Below, one piece after another: positions 1-9,152 of a DNA stretch of 32,324 bases. How positions within the stretch are numbered: the stretch's first letter is position 1; each line of letters opens with the position of its first letter. Made by a program: the position numbers and the translations under genes. The stretch is from an uncultured Prochlorococcus sp. (lineage in GTDB: Bacteria; Cyanobacteriota; Cyanobacteriia; PCC-6307; Cyanobiaceae). The DNA lies in NCBI GenBank assembly GCA_902535185.1, contig CACAST010000014.1, forward strand, positions 1 to 32,324. Reading direction: 5' to 3'. A model generated the notes under the pieces. It had not been told where the DNA came from and did no database searches. It saw nothing but the letters and a program-made list of their open reading frames with translations.

Positions 1-837
1 CAAGTTGAAAGAGCAGAATTAGAAATTATCGAATTAACAGGAGATAAACCCAGTATTGATGAATTATCGAACAAATTAAACTTGTCTACTTCCATAATAA
101 AAAAAAGATTGAGAGCGGGACAGAGAGCTAAAGAAAGAATGGTTGCAGCAAATTTAAGATTGGTAGTAAGCGTTGCAAAAAAATATACAAAAAGGAATAT
201 GGAACTTTTAGATTTAATTCAGGAGGGAACTATAGGACTTGTTAGAGGAGTTGAAAAATTTGATCCAGCCAGAGGCTACAAATTTTCAACATATGCATAT
301 TGGTGGATTAGACAAGGTATTACGAGAGCAATAGCTGAAAAGAGTCGGGCGATTAGGCTGCCTATTCACATAACAGAAATGTTGAATAAGTTAAAAAAGG
401 GTCAAAGAGAGCTCAGTCAAGAAATGTCTAGAACGCCAACTGTAAGTGAACTTGCGAAATACGTAGAGCTTCCAGAAGATGACGTTAAAGATTTAATGTG
501 CAAAGCTGGCCAGCCAGTTAGTCTTGAAACCAAAGTAGGTGATGGTGAAGATACTGTTTTACTAGATTTATTGGCAGGGGGCGAGGATTTGCCAGACGAA
601 CAAATAGAGATGGATTGTATGAGAGGTGATCTGCATTCTCTTTTACATCAATTACCTGATCTGCAATGTAGAGTTTTAAGAATGAGATACGGTATGGATG
701 GTGACGAGCCTATGTCTCTTACAGGCATAGGAAGGGTCCTAGGAATAAGTAGAGATCGAGTAAGAAATCTAGAACGTGATGGTTTAAGAGGCTTGAGAAG
801 ACTTAGTGATAATGTAGAAGCTTACTTTGTTTCTTGA
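1..837 (+). CDS. Group 2 sigma-70 family RNA polymerase sigma factor, 5'-truncated
   Basis: The reading frame is open from base 1, so the start lies outside the window; 278 residues remain. It is an RNA polymerase sigma subunit that directs promoter choice. Counting from base 1, region 2 begins near residue 51 ([12 protein letters not shown]), the -10 recognition helix [14 protein letters not shown] is at about 99-112, region 3 follows, and the region 4.2 helix-turn-helix ([20 protein letters not shown]) is at about 241-260. The sequence before region 2 ([17 protein letters not shown]) resembles the end of region 1.2. Cyanobacteria carry one principal and several non-essential group 2 sigma factors. 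The region 4 sequence departs from the principal-sigma type ([18 protein letters not shown]), so I favour a group 2 paralogue, but which one cannot be told. The 3' end overlaps the convergent hydrolase gene by 16 bases. Confidence 0.93.
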   Translation, partial: QVERAELEIIELTGDKPSIDELSNKLNLSTSIIKKRLRAGQRAKERMVAANLRLVVSVAKKYTKRNMELLDLIQEGTIGLVRGVEKFDPARGYKFSTYAYWWIRQGITRAIAEKSRAIRLPIHITEMLNKLKKGQRELSQEMSRTPTVSELAKYVELPEDDVKDLMCKAGQPVSLETKVGDGEDTVLLDLLAGGEDLPDEQIEMDCMRGDLHSLLHQLPDLQCRVLRMRYGMDGDEPMSLTGIGRVLGISRDRVRNLERDGLRGLRRLSDNVEAYFVS

Positions 838-1736
838 ATAAATTCATTTATTAACTTATTTGTTTTTTCAGGTTCTTCATCATGAGGACAATGACCAGCC
901 CCATGAATAATATCTAATCTTTTAATATTCCTGAATTTTTGCTTCCACTCTCTTGCTTCATTTAACGATTCCCAAGGATCTTTTTCTCCCCAAATCAATT
1001 GGATAGGAGCATCAAACTTATCGAAAAGGTCAGTAGCAAGATAGTCATCAAATAAGTTTATAAAACCACGAAATGCTTCTTTAGAGTTTTTTCTTTGAGA
1101 TGGTTTGTAAAGTATTTCAATTAATTCTTCATCGATATTTTTTCCTGAAGGATAGGCTTGTTCAAGTATTTTCTTTATAACTTTTGGATTCGCAGCCCTT
1201 GTAAAAAGTGTATTACTAATTACTCTTTGTCTAACTATCGTTTTAAGGACGGGTCTCAGTAGATTCATTAAGATATCGCTTTGTTTTAATCGTTTATCAT
1301 CCATAGTTCTTTGTGCGCAATCGATTAAAATAACCCCTTTGCAATTGTCTTTGAGGATTTCAGCAGCTTTCAATGCGATAACACCACCAATTGAATTTCC
1401 TATCAAGTAAACGGGAGATTTTATTACCTCTGCACAAAATGTTGATATTTGATTACCCCACAAGTCAAATGAATATTTAATTGAGTTTTTTTTATCAGGT
1501 TCGTAATTTAATAAAGCACTAGGCTGACTGCTATTTCCAAATCCCAATAAGTCAATTGCGTAGCAGTTAGAAAATTTACCTAGAAAATCTTGATTGTGTC
1601 TCCAGTGGTTTTTTGATGCCCCAAATCCATGAACTAATAAAATATTAATATTTTTTTCAGAAGTACTATTTTTTGATAAAGACCAAGAAATTTCCCAATT
1701 TTTCCACTTCCAAGTTTTAGATTTATTTGAAAACAC
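822..1736 (-). CDS. Alpha/beta hydrolase superfamily protein (paralogue 1)
   Basis: A 304-residue alpha/beta-hydrolase fold protein with a GTG start. The oxyanion-region motif LLVHGFGAS (33-41), the nucleophile elbow GNSIGG (Ser115), the acid WGEKDPW (Asp253) and the histidine motif GAGHCPHDE (His282) make a complete catalytic triad. The elbow has Asn before Ser instead of the common His or Tyr. No signal peptide is evident, so it is probably cytosolic. The substrate is unknown; relatives hydrolyse esters, haloalkanes or pheophytin-type compounds, and nothing here decides among them. A second copy of the same subfamily lies at 29305-30204. It is convergent with the sigma factor (16-base overlap) and divergent from the PfkB gene across 90 A/T-rich bases. 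Confidence 0.88.
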   Translation of the reverse strand: MFSNKSKTWKWKNWEISWSLSKNSTSEKNINILLVHGFGASKNHWRHNQDFLGKFSNCYAIDLLGFGNSSQPSALLNYEPDKKNSIKYSFDLWGNQISTFCAEVIKSPVYLIGNSIGGVIALKAAEILKDNCKGVILIDCAQRTMDDKRLKQSDILMNLLRPVLKTIVRQRVISNTLFTRAANPKVIKKILEQAYPSGKNIDEELIEILYKPSQRKNSKEAFRGFINLFDDYLATDLFDKFDAPIQLIWGEKDPWESLNEAREWKQKFRNIKRLDIIHGAGHCPHDEEPEKTNKLINEFIQETK

Positions 1737-1826
1737 AATGCATATTATTTTAATTAAACTTTAATTCAAAAAAAAATTATTCGTTTTTAAATAAATTATT
1801 CTTAGTAAAGAAAAAGCGTTCATTTT

Positions 1827-2825
1827 ATGAAAAGGAAAAAGGTCATATGCATTGGAGAGGCTTTAATAGATAGAATCAGAAATAAATCAAATCAAGGATT
1901 TACAGATTTTTTGGGAGGTGCACCGGCTAATGTTGCTTGTGCATTAAGAAAATTAAAAATAGATTCAACATTTATAGGAAGTTTGGGTAGTGATGATTAT
2001 GGAAAAAAATTTATTAAGCAATTTAGTAAATTAGACGTTAATTTAGATTTCTTGCAGTTAGATAATGATTCATCTACTCGCGTGGTTAATGTAGATAGAG
2101 ATCAATTTGGAGATCGTTTTTTTTCAGGCTTTGAGGAAGGTTCTCATTCATGCTTTGCAGACGAAGTTCTAAGCAAGAAATTGATCGAAAAAGAAATTTT
2201 AAATTTGGAGAAAACTTTTTTAGAAACAAAATATTTGGTTACAGGAACGATCTTATTATCATCTCCAATATCAGCAGAGACTATTTTTTTCCTTTTTGAA
2301 CAGGCTAAAAAATTGGAAGTTCAAGTAGTTATTGATTTGAATTGGAGAGAAGTTTTTTGGGATCATTCAAGTTTTTCATCAAAAATTAGCAAAGATCAAA
2401 GAGTTAACATAATTAAAAATTTTCTAAATCATGCTCATGTTTTAAAACTTGCTAAAGAAGAAGCGACTTTGTTTTTTGAGCATGAAAATCCTTTGCTTAT
2501 ATCTCAACAATTGTTAAAACAACCAGATGTCATAATCACAGATGGTAAAAATCCCGTTTCTTGGTACATCAATGGATTGCAGGGAATCACCGAAACCCCT
2601 ACTTCACAAAAAATTGTTGATACAACTGGAGCAGGTGATTCTTTTCTGGCTGGCTTAATTTCAAAATTTATTTCTTCTGGCTATCCTTCAAATAAACTAG
2701 AGATAGAAGATTGTGTTAAGTTCGCAGGTGTTTGTGGATTATTAACTTGTCTTGGTGAAGGCGCTATCGAGCAACAGCCATATTATGAAAAAGTTAATGA
2801 ACTTTTAGGATCTTTTATCAAATAG
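1827..2825 (+). CDS. PfkB-family carbohydrate kinase (fructokinase-like)
   Basis: A 332-residue ribokinase/PfkB-family sugar kinase, expected to phosphorylate a free sugar with ATP in the cytosol. Visible family marks are the N-terminal strand VICIGEALIDRI, the substrate-side glycine pair GGAPANVACAL (30-40) and the C-terminal PfkB signature DTTGAGDSF (265-273), in which Asp271 is the catalytic base and GAG forms the anion hole. The length is normal for fructokinases, and the GEALIDRI/GGAPANVA pattern fits fructokinase better than ribokinase or adenosine kinase, but the sugar is not proven. The last 43 bases overlap the convergent tsaE gene. Confidence 0.88.
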   Translation: MKRKKVICIGEALIDRIRNKSNQGFTDFLGGAPANVACALRKLKIDSTFIGSLGSDDYGKKFIKQFSKLDVNLDFLQLDNDSSTRVVNVDRDQFGDRFFSGFEEGSHSCFADEVLSKKLIEKEILNLEKTFLETKYLVTGTILLSSPISAETIFFLFEQAKKLEVQVVIDLNWREVFWDHSSFSSKISKDQRVNIIKNFLNHAHVLKLAKEEATLFFEHENPLLISQQLLKQPDVIITDGKNPVSWYINGLQGITETPTSQKIVDTTGAGDSFLAGLISKFISSGYPSNKLEIEDCVKFAGVCGLLTCLGEGAIEQQPYYEKVNELLGSFIK

Positions 2826-3232
2826 TTTCTTCCATAATTTTTTGCGTAACTAATTTCTATTTTCCAGAAATTATCTATAACTGGTTCAATTAATTCTGGC
2901 CATTCAATAATTAAAATAGCTTGCCTTTGTATAGCTTCCTCTTCTTCTGAAAAAAAAACTTCTCTTGCTGAAGAAACATTGTCTAACCTATATAAATCAA
3001 GGTGAATTAGTGGTATTTTTCCGGAGTTATAGTGATGCGATAAAGCAAATGTAGGGCTTGTAATTTCCTCACAGATTGATAAGCCTTTAGCAATCCCTTG
3101 AACAAATGAAGTTTTCCCAGCTCCAATTGGACCCTGTAATAAAACAATTGATTGGGGATTTAATTTGTGTGACAGTTTTTTCCCTAAATTTAAAGTCTCT
3201 TTTAAATTTTCAATAAACACAAAATTACACAA
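2783..3232 (-). CDS. tsaE: tRNA threonylcarbamoyladenosine biosynthesis ATPase TsaE
   Basis: A 149-residue P-loop ATPase of the TsaE (YjeE) family, the partner that drives the TsaBDE complex to place threonylcarbamoyl on A37 of ANN-reading tRNAs. The Walker A loop GPIGAGKTS is at 34-42, the family-specific [10 protein letters not shown] at 59-68, HLDLYRL at 77-83 and the Walker B-like IIEWPE at 108-113. The size is typical. Its ATG lies 38 bases from the divergent ahcY start, so the two promoters must share a very short spacer. Its 3' end runs 43 bases into the end of the PfkB gene on the other strand. Confidence 0.95.
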   Translation of the reverse strand: MCNFVFIENLKETLNLGKKLSHKLNPQSIVLLQGPIGAGKTSFVQGIAKGLSICEEITSPTFALSHHYNSGKIPLIHLDLYRLDNVSSAREVFFSEEEEAIQRQAILIIEWPELIEPVIDNFWKIEISYAKNYGRNYLIKDPKSSLTFS

Positions 3233-3240
3233 AAATCATT

Positions 3241-3246
3241 TATAGT
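3241..3246 (+). promoter_or_regulatory. Candidate -10 box for ahcY
   Basis: TATAGT lies 24 bases before the ahcY ATG inside the 38-base tsaE/ahcY spacer, giving a short leader. No convincing -35 element is seen, which is common in this genus. The call is by eye only. Confidence 0.3.
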
Positions 3247-3270
3247 TTAATAGAAAAGTCTTTACTAAAT

Positions 3271-4689
3271 ATGGTTATCGCAAATTCAGTTAATACCTCT
3301 ACACCCAATTACGTAATTGCTGACATCTCTTTATCAGATTTTGGGCGTAAAGAAATTAAAATTGCTGAAACAGAAATGCCAGGATTAATGGCGCTTAGAG
3401 ATAAATATCAATCTGAAAAGCCACTAAAAGGTGCAAAAATAGCTGGAAGCCTTCATATGACTATTCAGACAGCAGTATTAATAGAAACTCTTGTTGATTT
3501 AGGCGCAGAAGTGAAATGGGCTTCATGCAATATTTTTTCAACTCAAGATCATGCGGCTGCAGCCATAGCTAATCAAGGAATTTCTGTATACGCAAAAAAA
3601 GGTGAGACTCTTTATGAATATTGGCAATATACTCACTACATTCTTGATTGGGGCTCCGACTCTCCGAATATGATTCTTGATGATGGGGGAGATGCTACTG
3701 GTTTATTGATACTTGGCAGTAAAGCTGAAAAAGATTTATCTGTTTTAGATAATCCTGGAAATGAAGAAGAAATTGCCTTATTCCAATCAATAAAATCTAA
3801 GCTAGAAAACGATAGTAACTTTTATTCTAGAATTAAGAAAAATATTATCGGTGTCACTGAAGAAACTACAACGGGAGTTGCAAGACTTTATCAACTTCAA
3901 AAGCAAAATGCTTTACCTTTCCCTGCTATTAACGTTAATGATTCAGTAACTAAGAGCAAATTTGATAATTTATATGGCTGCCGAGAATCTCTTGTTGACA
4001 GCATAAAGCGTGCTACTGACGTGATGATTGCTGGAAAGGTTGCTTTAGTAATGGGTTTTGGAGATGTAGGTAAAGGCTCAGCACAGTCTTTAAGAGGACT
4101 TGGTGCAATTGTAAAAGTTGCTGAAGTTGATCCAATTTGTGCTCTTCAAGCGGCAATGGAAGGTTTTAGTGTTGTTACACTGGACGATGTTGTGGAAGAT
4201 ATAGATATATTTGTTACGGCAACTGGGAACTATCAGGTAATAACAAGCGAAAATCTTGTCAAGATGAAAAATGAGGCCATAGTTTGTAATATTGGTCATT
4301 TCGATAATGAAATTGATGTGGCTTCATTGAAAGATTATCCATGGGAAAATATTAAGCCGCAGGTTGATCACATAACTTTACCGAGTGGCAATAAAATAAT
4401 CCTTTTAGCTGAAGGTAGATTAGTGAACTTGGGTTGTGCTACTGGACATCCAAGTTTTGTTATGAGTAATTCATTTACTAATCAAGTTTTAGCTCAAATT
4501 GAACTTTTTAATAAGTCTGAAAAATATGCTAGAGAGGTTTATGTTTTACCAAAACATTTAGATGAGATGGTGGCTAGATTACACCTTGATAAAATTGGCG
4601 CAAAATTAACAAAATTAACTAAGGAACAAGCTGACTATATTAATGTTTCTATTGAGGGACCTTATAAACCAGAGCTTTATAGATATTAA
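3271..4689 (+). CDS. ahcY: S-adenosylhomocysteine hydrolase (adenosylhomocysteinase)
   Basis: A 472-residue NAD-dependent enzyme that cleaves S-adenosylhomocysteine to adenosine and homocysteine, keeping methylation reactions running. The substrate-side segment [16 protein letters not shown] starts near residue 59. EETTTGV is at about 198-203, followed by [13 protein letters not shown] with the catalytic Lys and Asp region. The NAD-binding glycine loop is GFGDVGKGS (262-270), and the C-terminal arm ends in KPELYRY. The length, with the insertion after residue 150, matches the longer bacterial/plant form. It is divergent from tsaE, and the DedA gene follows two bases after the stop, so the two may be cotranscribed. 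Confidence 0.98.
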   Translation: MVIANSVNTSTPNYVIADISLSDFGRKEIKIAETEMPGLMALRDKYQSEKPLKGAKIAGSLHMTIQTAVLIETLVDLGAEVKWASCNIFSTQDHAAAAIANQGISVYAKKGETLYEYWQYTHYILDWGSDSPNMILDDGGDATGLLILGSKAEKDLSVLDNPGNEEEIALFQSIKSKLENDSNFYSRIKKNIIGVTEETTTGVARLYQLQKQNALPFPAINVNDSVTKSKFDNLYGCRESLVDSIKRATDVMIAGKVALVMGFGDVGKGSAQSLRGLGAIVKVAEVDPICALQAAMEGFSVVTLDDVVEDIDIFVTATGNYQVITSENLVKMKNEAIVCNIGHFDNEIDVASLKDYPWENIKPQVDHITLPSGNKIILLAEGRLVNLGCATGHPSFVMSNSFTNQVLAQIELFNKSEKYAREVYVLPKHLDEMVARLHLDKIGAKLTKLTKEQADYINVSIEGPYKPELYRY

Positions 4690-4691
4690 GT

Positions 4692-5351
4692 TTGAGTCTA
4701 ATTTTTGTAAATTTTCTTACTTCAATCCCAGACTACATTAGTTTGGCTGTTGAAAAGAATTCAATAATTGCATACCTCACTATTTGTCTGGCTATGTTTC
4801 TAGAAAATATAATACCTCCAATACCCTCGGAAATTATTATGCCCTTGGGAGGATTTTTCGTTTATCAACAAAAATTAAATTTCTATATTTTAGTTTTTTG
4901 GGGATCGTTTGGAACTATTTTAGGATCATTGCCTTGGTATTATTTAGGAAGATTAGTAAATGAAAAAAGACTTTCAAATTTTCTAGATAAACAAGGAAAA
5001 TATCTGGGTATTTCTTCCAATGATTTAAGTAAAAGTAAAAAATGGTTTGATAAGTACGGGGTCTCTTTAGTTTTTTGGGGTCGATTAGTACCAGGTATAA
5101 GAACTTTGATTTCAGTTCCCGCTGGCATAGAACTTATGCCATTGAGAAAATTTCTGATTTGGACTACATTTGGGAGCTTGATATGGGTAGCACTGCTCAC
5201 TTATGCAGGTTATTTGTTTGGCGAAAATTATTCAATCATTGAAACCTATTTAGATCAAATCAAATATGTTGTAAAGCCAATTTTAATTTTAATTTTCTTA
5301 TATTTTTTTATAAGAATACTTATTAGATTTTTTAAAAAAAATAGAGCTTAA
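4692..5351 (+). CDS. DedA/SNARE-associated family membrane protein
   Basis: A 219-residue inner-membrane protein starting with TTG only two bases after the ahcY stop. The re-entrant motif with Glu38 (LENIIPPIPSE, 37-47) and the second motif GRLVPGIRTLISVPAG (130-145) with conserved Arg residues are hallmarks of DedA proteins, proposed to act as proton-coupled flippases or scramblases for membrane lipids such as polyprenyl phosphates or phospholipids. Hydrophobic segments lie at about 24-40, 62-80, 155-177 and 192-212, followed by a basic tail (RFFKKNRA). The lipid substrate cannot be named. It overlaps the convergent ssb by 4 bases. Confidence 0.92.
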   Translation: MSLIFVNFLTSIPDYISLAVEKNSIIAYLTICLAMFLENIIPPIPSEIIMPLGGFFVYQQKLNFYILVFWGSFGTILGSLPWYYLGRLVNEKRLSNFLDKQGKYLGISSNDLSKSKKWFDKYGVSLVFWGRLVPGIRTLISVPAGIELMPLRKFLIWTTFGSLIWVALLTYAGYLFGENYSIIETYLDQIKYVVKPILILIFLYFFIRILIRFFKKNRA

Positions 5352-5719
5352 AATGGGATTTCACTAGAGTTACTATTACTAGAATATTGGTTATTTTCAG
5401 AATCTTTTCGGGAACTTAGTAAGTTTAACCTGTCTACCCTAACAACTGGCTTGTATCTATCTTCCCCAGTATTTTTATCTTTCCAACTATCAATTTTAAA
5501 GCTTCCTGTGATTCCAATTAAAGATCCCTTTTTAACATAATCCGCTGCTATTTGCGCCTGCTTGCCCCATATTTCTAAATTAAACCAGTCAGGCTCCTCA
5601 TCTCTACTTCTTCGGTTAACTGCAAGAGTGAAGTTAGCTACGATACTTCCAGATTCAAAATATCTGACATCAGGTTCTCTACCGGCTCTGCCAACCAGGT
5701 TAATAGTGTTAATTTCCAT
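5348..5719 (-). CDS. ssb: Single-stranded DNA-binding protein
   Basis: A 123-residue OB-fold single-strand DNA-binding protein for replication, recombination and repair. The OB fold fills residues 1-103 (INLVGRAGREPDVRY, then FTLAVNRR, DWFNLEIWGKQA and GSLIGITGSFKIDSW). After a short Ser/Asn-rich linker of about 14 residues it ends in SSEIPF. The usual partner-binding tip is DDDIPF, so the IPF end is kept but only one acid remains. The protein is also short for an SSB (many are 150-180). It is convergent with the DedA gene (4-base overlap) and divergent from mreB across 133 A/T-rich bases. Confidence 0.96.
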   Translation of the reverse strand: MEINTINLVGRAGREPDVRYFESGSIVANFTLAVNRRSRDEEPDWFNLEIWGKQAQIAADYVKKGSLIGITGSFKIDSWKDKNTGEDRYKPVVRVDRLNLLSSRKDSENNQYSSNSNSSEIPF

Positions 5720-5852
5720 AATTTTTTTCTTTTTATACTACTCATATTTTTAGGTTCTGCTCAAAGTTTTGCGTGCTATTCATAACTAAACAAGAGAATT
5801 ATGAAAGCTTAACAAAAAATAGATATATTATTTATAAAAAAGAATTTCTATT

Positions 5853-6905
5853 GTGATTTTTAACAGATTAAAATTTTCTAGAGATATTGGCATAGATTTG
5901 GGGACGGCCAACACTCTTATACACGTATCAGGTAAGGGCGTTGTTTTACAAGAACCTTCTGTAGTAGCTATGGATTTAGAGGAAGGGATTCCATTGGCTG
6001 TTGGTAAAGAAGCAAAGTTAATGCTTGGAAGAACGCCTGGCAATATTAGAGCCGTAAGACCGCTTAGAGATGGTGTTATTGCAGATTTTGATGCTGCGGA
6101 GCAAATGATTAAAACATTTATTCAAAAATGTAACGAAGGCAAGGGTATAGTTGCCCCAAGAATAGTTATTGGTATTCCAAGTGGAGTTACAAGTGTCGAG
6201 CGAAGAGCAGTTAGAGAAGCTGGATTAGCAGGAGCTAGAGAAGTTCACTTGATAGATGAACCTGTTGCAGCAGCAATAGGTGCATCATTACCAGTAACTG
6301 AGCCAATTGGTACTATGATTGTTGATATTGGTGGTGGAACTACTGAGGTTGCAGTATTAAGTTTGGGAGGAACTGTATTAAGCGAATCTGTACGAATAGC
6401 TGGCGACGAAATAAATGAATCAATTGCCTTATACCTTAAAAAAGTTCATAATTTAGTTGTTGGAGAGAGAACTGCAGAAGATATTAAGATCAAGATTGGT
6501 TCTGCATTTCCAGATGATGAATTTGATAAAACTACTTTAGAGGTGAGAGGTTTACATCTGTTATCTGGTCTTCCTAGGTCAGTCACTTTAACTTCAGGAG
6601 AAATTAGAGAAGCTATGGCTGAAACACTGAGCAAAATAGTTGAAGCTGTAAAAAGAACTTTAGAGCGAACTCCTCCTGAACTTGCCGCTGATATTGTTGA
6701 TAGAGGGATTATGCTTGCAGGTGGTGGAGCTTTAGTTAGAGGCATTAATGATTTATTGAGCGATGAAACGGGAATTTTTACTCACATAGCAGAAAATCCC
6801 CTGCTTTGTGTAGTTAATGGTTGTGGGGAAGTTCTTGATGATTTTAAAAAACTTAAAAGAGTTGTTGATACTCCAGACTTTATAAGGAACGCGATAAGAG
6901 ACTAA
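5853..6905 (+). CDS. mreB: Rod shape-determining actin-like protein MreB
   Basis: A 350-residue bacterial actin that forms membrane filaments guiding lateral peptidoglycan synthesis. The GTG start gives [20 protein letters not shown], with the phosphate-1 loop [11 protein letters not shown]. The phosphate-2 loop is [14 protein letters not shown] and the adenosine motif is [13 protein letters not shown]. The N-terminal IFNRLKF may be an amphipathic membrane anchor. Length and motifs are normal. It is followed by mreC (4-base gap) and mreD (1-base overlap), so the three form one operon. Confidence 0.98.
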   Translation: MIFNRLKFSRDIGIDLGTANTLIHVSGKGVVLQEPSVVAMDLEEGIPLAVGKEAKLMLGRTPGNIRAVRPLRDGVIADFDAAEQMIKTFIQKCNEGKGIVAPRIVIGIPSGVTSVERRAVREAGLAGAREVHLIDEPVAAAIGASLPVTEPIGTMIVDIGGGTTEVAVLSLGGTVLSESVRIAGDEINESIALYLKKVHNLVVGERTAEDIKIKIGSAFPDDEFDKTTLEVRGLHLLSGLPRSVTLTSGEIREAMAETLSKIVEAVKRTLERTPPELAADIVDRGIMLAGGGALVRGINDLLSDETGIFTHIAENPLLCVVNGCGEVLDDFKKLKRVVDTPDFIRNAIRD

Positions 6906-6909
6906 AAAT

Positions 6910-7659
6910 ATGTTAAATATCCGACGAATTTCTTCTAGTCGTTGGTGGCATAAAAAGAAAATTTGGATATTTTTAGGAATTTTTTTATTTTTAGTCTTTG
7001 TAAGGATTTCAAAAGGATCTTTATATAAAGATTTTTTTTACTTTATTTCTAGGCCTTTTTGGCCTGGTCAATTTCAAAAAGAAGTTATTCTTAAGAGCAT
7101 CAATCAAGAATCTTTATTAAAAATAAATCTTCTGAACAAGGATAATATAAGATTGCGGGAAATCTTATCTCTTCAACAATCATCCAACAATGATAATATT
7201 TCAGCTGCAGTTATTTCGAGAAAAACAGGAGGTTGGTGGAGACAAATAATTTTAAACAAAGGTTCAAATGATGGAGTGGAAATTGGTAGTACTGTCACTG
7301 GACCAGGAGGATTATTAGGAAGAGTAAACAATACTTCTTTTTTTACTTCGTCGGTAACATTATTAACTTCACCAGAAAGTAAATTAGGTGTATGGATTGA
7401 TAGAAGTCAAATTAATGGATTACTGGTTGGTTCAGGAGATGATCACCCTAGCTTAATACTTTATTCAAAAGAGGCTGATATAAAAGTCGGAGATTTTGTA
7501 TCATCTTCTCCTGCAAGTTCTTTATTACCTCCAAATATCCCCATTGGGATTGTCAAATCTATAGATGAGACATCCCAATCAAAAAAAACGGCAAAAATTT
7601 TACTTTTGGCAAAACCTCACTTAATTGATTGGGTGCAAATTTTGAAATTAAATATTTAA
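6910..7659 (+). CDS. mreC: Rod shape-determining protein MreC
   Basis: A 249-residue bitopic membrane protein that links MreB to periplasmic cell-wall enzymes. One membrane helix lies at about 18-34 after a basic N-terminus (RRISSSRWWHKKK), then a short coiled-coil stretch at about 60-85 (SINQESLLKINLLNKDNI...). The beta-rich periplasmic domain carries the MreC pattern LNKGSNDGVEIGSTVTGPGG and GLLGRVNNTS. It lies between mreB and mreD in the usual order. Confidence 0.95.
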   Translation: MLNIRRISSSRWWHKKKIWIFLGIFLFLVFVRISKGSLYKDFFYFISRPFWPGQFQKEVILKSINQESLLKINLLNKDNIRLREILSLQQSSNNDNISAAVISRKTGGWWRQIILNKGSNDGVEIGSTVTGPGGLLGRVNNTSFFTSSVTLLTSPESKLGVWIDRSQINGLLVGSGDDHPSLILYSKEADIKVGDFVSSSPASSLLPPNIPIGIVKSIDETSQSKKTAKILLLAKPHLIDWVQILKLNI

Positions 7660-8177
7660 TGAATAAATTTTTAACCAAAAAATTATCCATCATAAGTTTT
7701 ATTTTTATCCCAATTATTTTTTTGTGGCATCCTGGTTGGCTTGGATTTTTAGGAGTTCAGCCTTATTGGCCATTATTTTGGTTATTGCCTTGGGCAATGA
7801 TTAATGGATCAATTAATGGATTAGTGTTTGGTTTGTTTTTAGGTCTAATTTTGGATTCTCTAACTTTAGATAATAATTTTTCTCAAATTCCAGGCCTAAT
7901 ATTTTGTGGATTTTTCTTTGGGAGAATTAAATCACATAGTGATATTTTGGTGGGACATTTTAGGTATGGTTTAATTTGTTCTTTTGGAAGTTTGTTATGC
8001 AGTACACTTTATCTTGCACAAATTTTGTTTAGCAATTTTTTAGATGGTAATTTTTTCATGTTTATTCCCGGTGTTAAAAATATCTTAGCTGAAGTTTTTT
8101 TGACAGGTTTGTTTGCTCCCTTTATTTGCTCTCAACTCTTAAGGATGTTTAAATTTTCAAGAAGAAAATTGTGGTAA
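7659..8177 (+). CDS. mreD: Rod shape-determining membrane protein MreD
   Basis: A 172-residue, very hydrophobic protein with about five membrane helices and a basic end (FKFSRRKLW). It is identified mainly by place and character: it is the third gene of mreBCD and shares one base with the mreC stop (TAATG). I chose the ATG at 7659 over a further upstream TTG because it is coupled to the mreC stop and directly precedes the first hydrophobic helix. MreD helps anchor the elongasome in the membrane. Sequence conservation is low in this family, so the name leans on context. Confidence 0.88.
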   Translation: MNKFLTKKLSIISFIFIPIIFLWHPGWLGFLGVQPYWPLFWLLPWAMINGSINGLVFGLFLGLILDSLTLDNNFSQIPGLIFCGFFFGRIKSHSDILVGHFRYGLICSFGSLLCSTLYLAQILFSNFLDGNFFMFIPGVKNILAEVFLTGLFAPFICSQLLRMFKFSRRKLW

Positions 8178-8355
8178 TAAATTTTGTCAAGAAGTAAAAA
8201 GTGCTTTAAAAAATTTATATCTTCAAATTATTTAAAATTTTTTTAAACCTATGATATATCTCTTTGAGGGTTCGTAATGTTATATTTTTAATTGTTAGAA
8301 TAAATATTCAATGCAATAGTTCTTTGCTTTGAAATGTCGAGAAATCATTTTTACT

Positions 8356-9102
8356 ATGTCAAAAGCAAGAATTTTAGTTGTTGATGATGAACCAGCAGTT
8401 TTGAAGGTATTAGTTACGAGGCTTCAACTAGCTGGATATCAAGTTTATTCAGCCACTAACGGCGAAGAAGCTCTTGAATCTTTCCACAGGGATTCCCCTG
8501 ACTTAATAGTTCTTGATGTTATGCTTCCAAAAATGGATGGATTCGCTGTTTGTAGAAGAATTAGAGCTGAGTCAGTTGTACCAATAATATTCTTAACCGC
8601 TCTAGAAGCAATTTCAGAGAGAGTTGCTGGTTTGGATTTAGGAGCTGATGATTACTTATCTAAACCATTTAGCCCAAAAGAGTTAGAGGCCAGAATAGCT
8701 ACAATTTTGAGAAGAATGGGCCCAACTGTATCGGTTACTGAAACCAAAGAAGTTCCTTCAGGAAAAGGAGTTATGAAATTTGGAAGTTTAGTTGTTGATA
8801 CTAATCGCAGACAAGTTTCTCGAGCTGGAGATAGAATTAGTCTGACTTATACTGAATTTAGTCTCTTAGAGTTATTATTTGACGAACCTGGTAAGGTTGT
8901 TCCTCGAGCAGAAATTTTGGAACAGCTGTGGGGCTATCCTCCTCGTAGAGCGGCAGATTTAAGAGTTGTAGATGTATATGTTGCAAGGCTTAGAGGTAAA
9001 TTGGAACCAGATCCAAGAAATCCAGAATTAATATTAACTGTTAGAGGGATTGGTTACGCATCTCAGAGAGTTGGCGAAACAGCAACATCTTTGGCAAGTT
9101 AA
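8356..9102 (+). CDS. rpaB: OmpR-family response regulator RpaB
   Basis: A 248-residue two-component regulator. The receiver domain (about 4-120) has acidic residues Asp10/Asp11, phospho-acceptor Asp54 (VLDVMLPKMDG), Thr81 and Lys103 (LSKPFSPKELEAR). A winged-helix DNA-binding domain follows (about 140-240: LTYTEFSLLELL, RVVDVYVARLRGKLE). The KPFSPKELEARIATILRR segment and Cys66 in GFAVCRR match the cyanobacterial RpaB (Ycf27) type rather than RpaA. RpaB, paired with the kinase NblS, binds HLR1 elements and sets high-light and photosystem I gene expression. The ATG at 8356 gives the expected MSKARILVVDDE start; a TTG 27 bases upstream is less likely. The 178-base spacer before it presumably holds its promoter. 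lysS follows 50 bases later. Confidence 0.92.
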   Translation: MSKARILVVDDEPAVLKVLVTRLQLAGYQVYSATNGEEALESFHRDSPDLIVLDVMLPKMDGFAVCRRIRAESVVPIIFLTALEAISERVAGLDLGADDYLSKPFSPKELEARIATILRRMGPTVSVTETKEVPSGKGVMKFGSLVVDTNRRQVSRAGDRISLTYTEFSLLELLFDEPGKVVPRAEILEQLWGYPPRRAADLRVVDVYVARLRGKLEPDPRNPELILTVRGIGYASQRVGETATSLAS

Positions 9103-9152
9103 GCAATAGTCTGATAATTTTATTAAATACAACAAATAAATTAAAATAAACT

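Noticed and set aside
6446-6745. Minus-strand open frame of 99 codons within mreB.
   Set aside because: mreB is intact and highly conserved here; the antisense product has no recognisable features.
8231-8247. A/T inverted repeat TTTAAAA/TTTTAAA after mreD as a terminator.
   Set aside because: A 7-bp A/T stem with a 3-base loop is weak and expected by chance in this composition; it is left as a possibility only.
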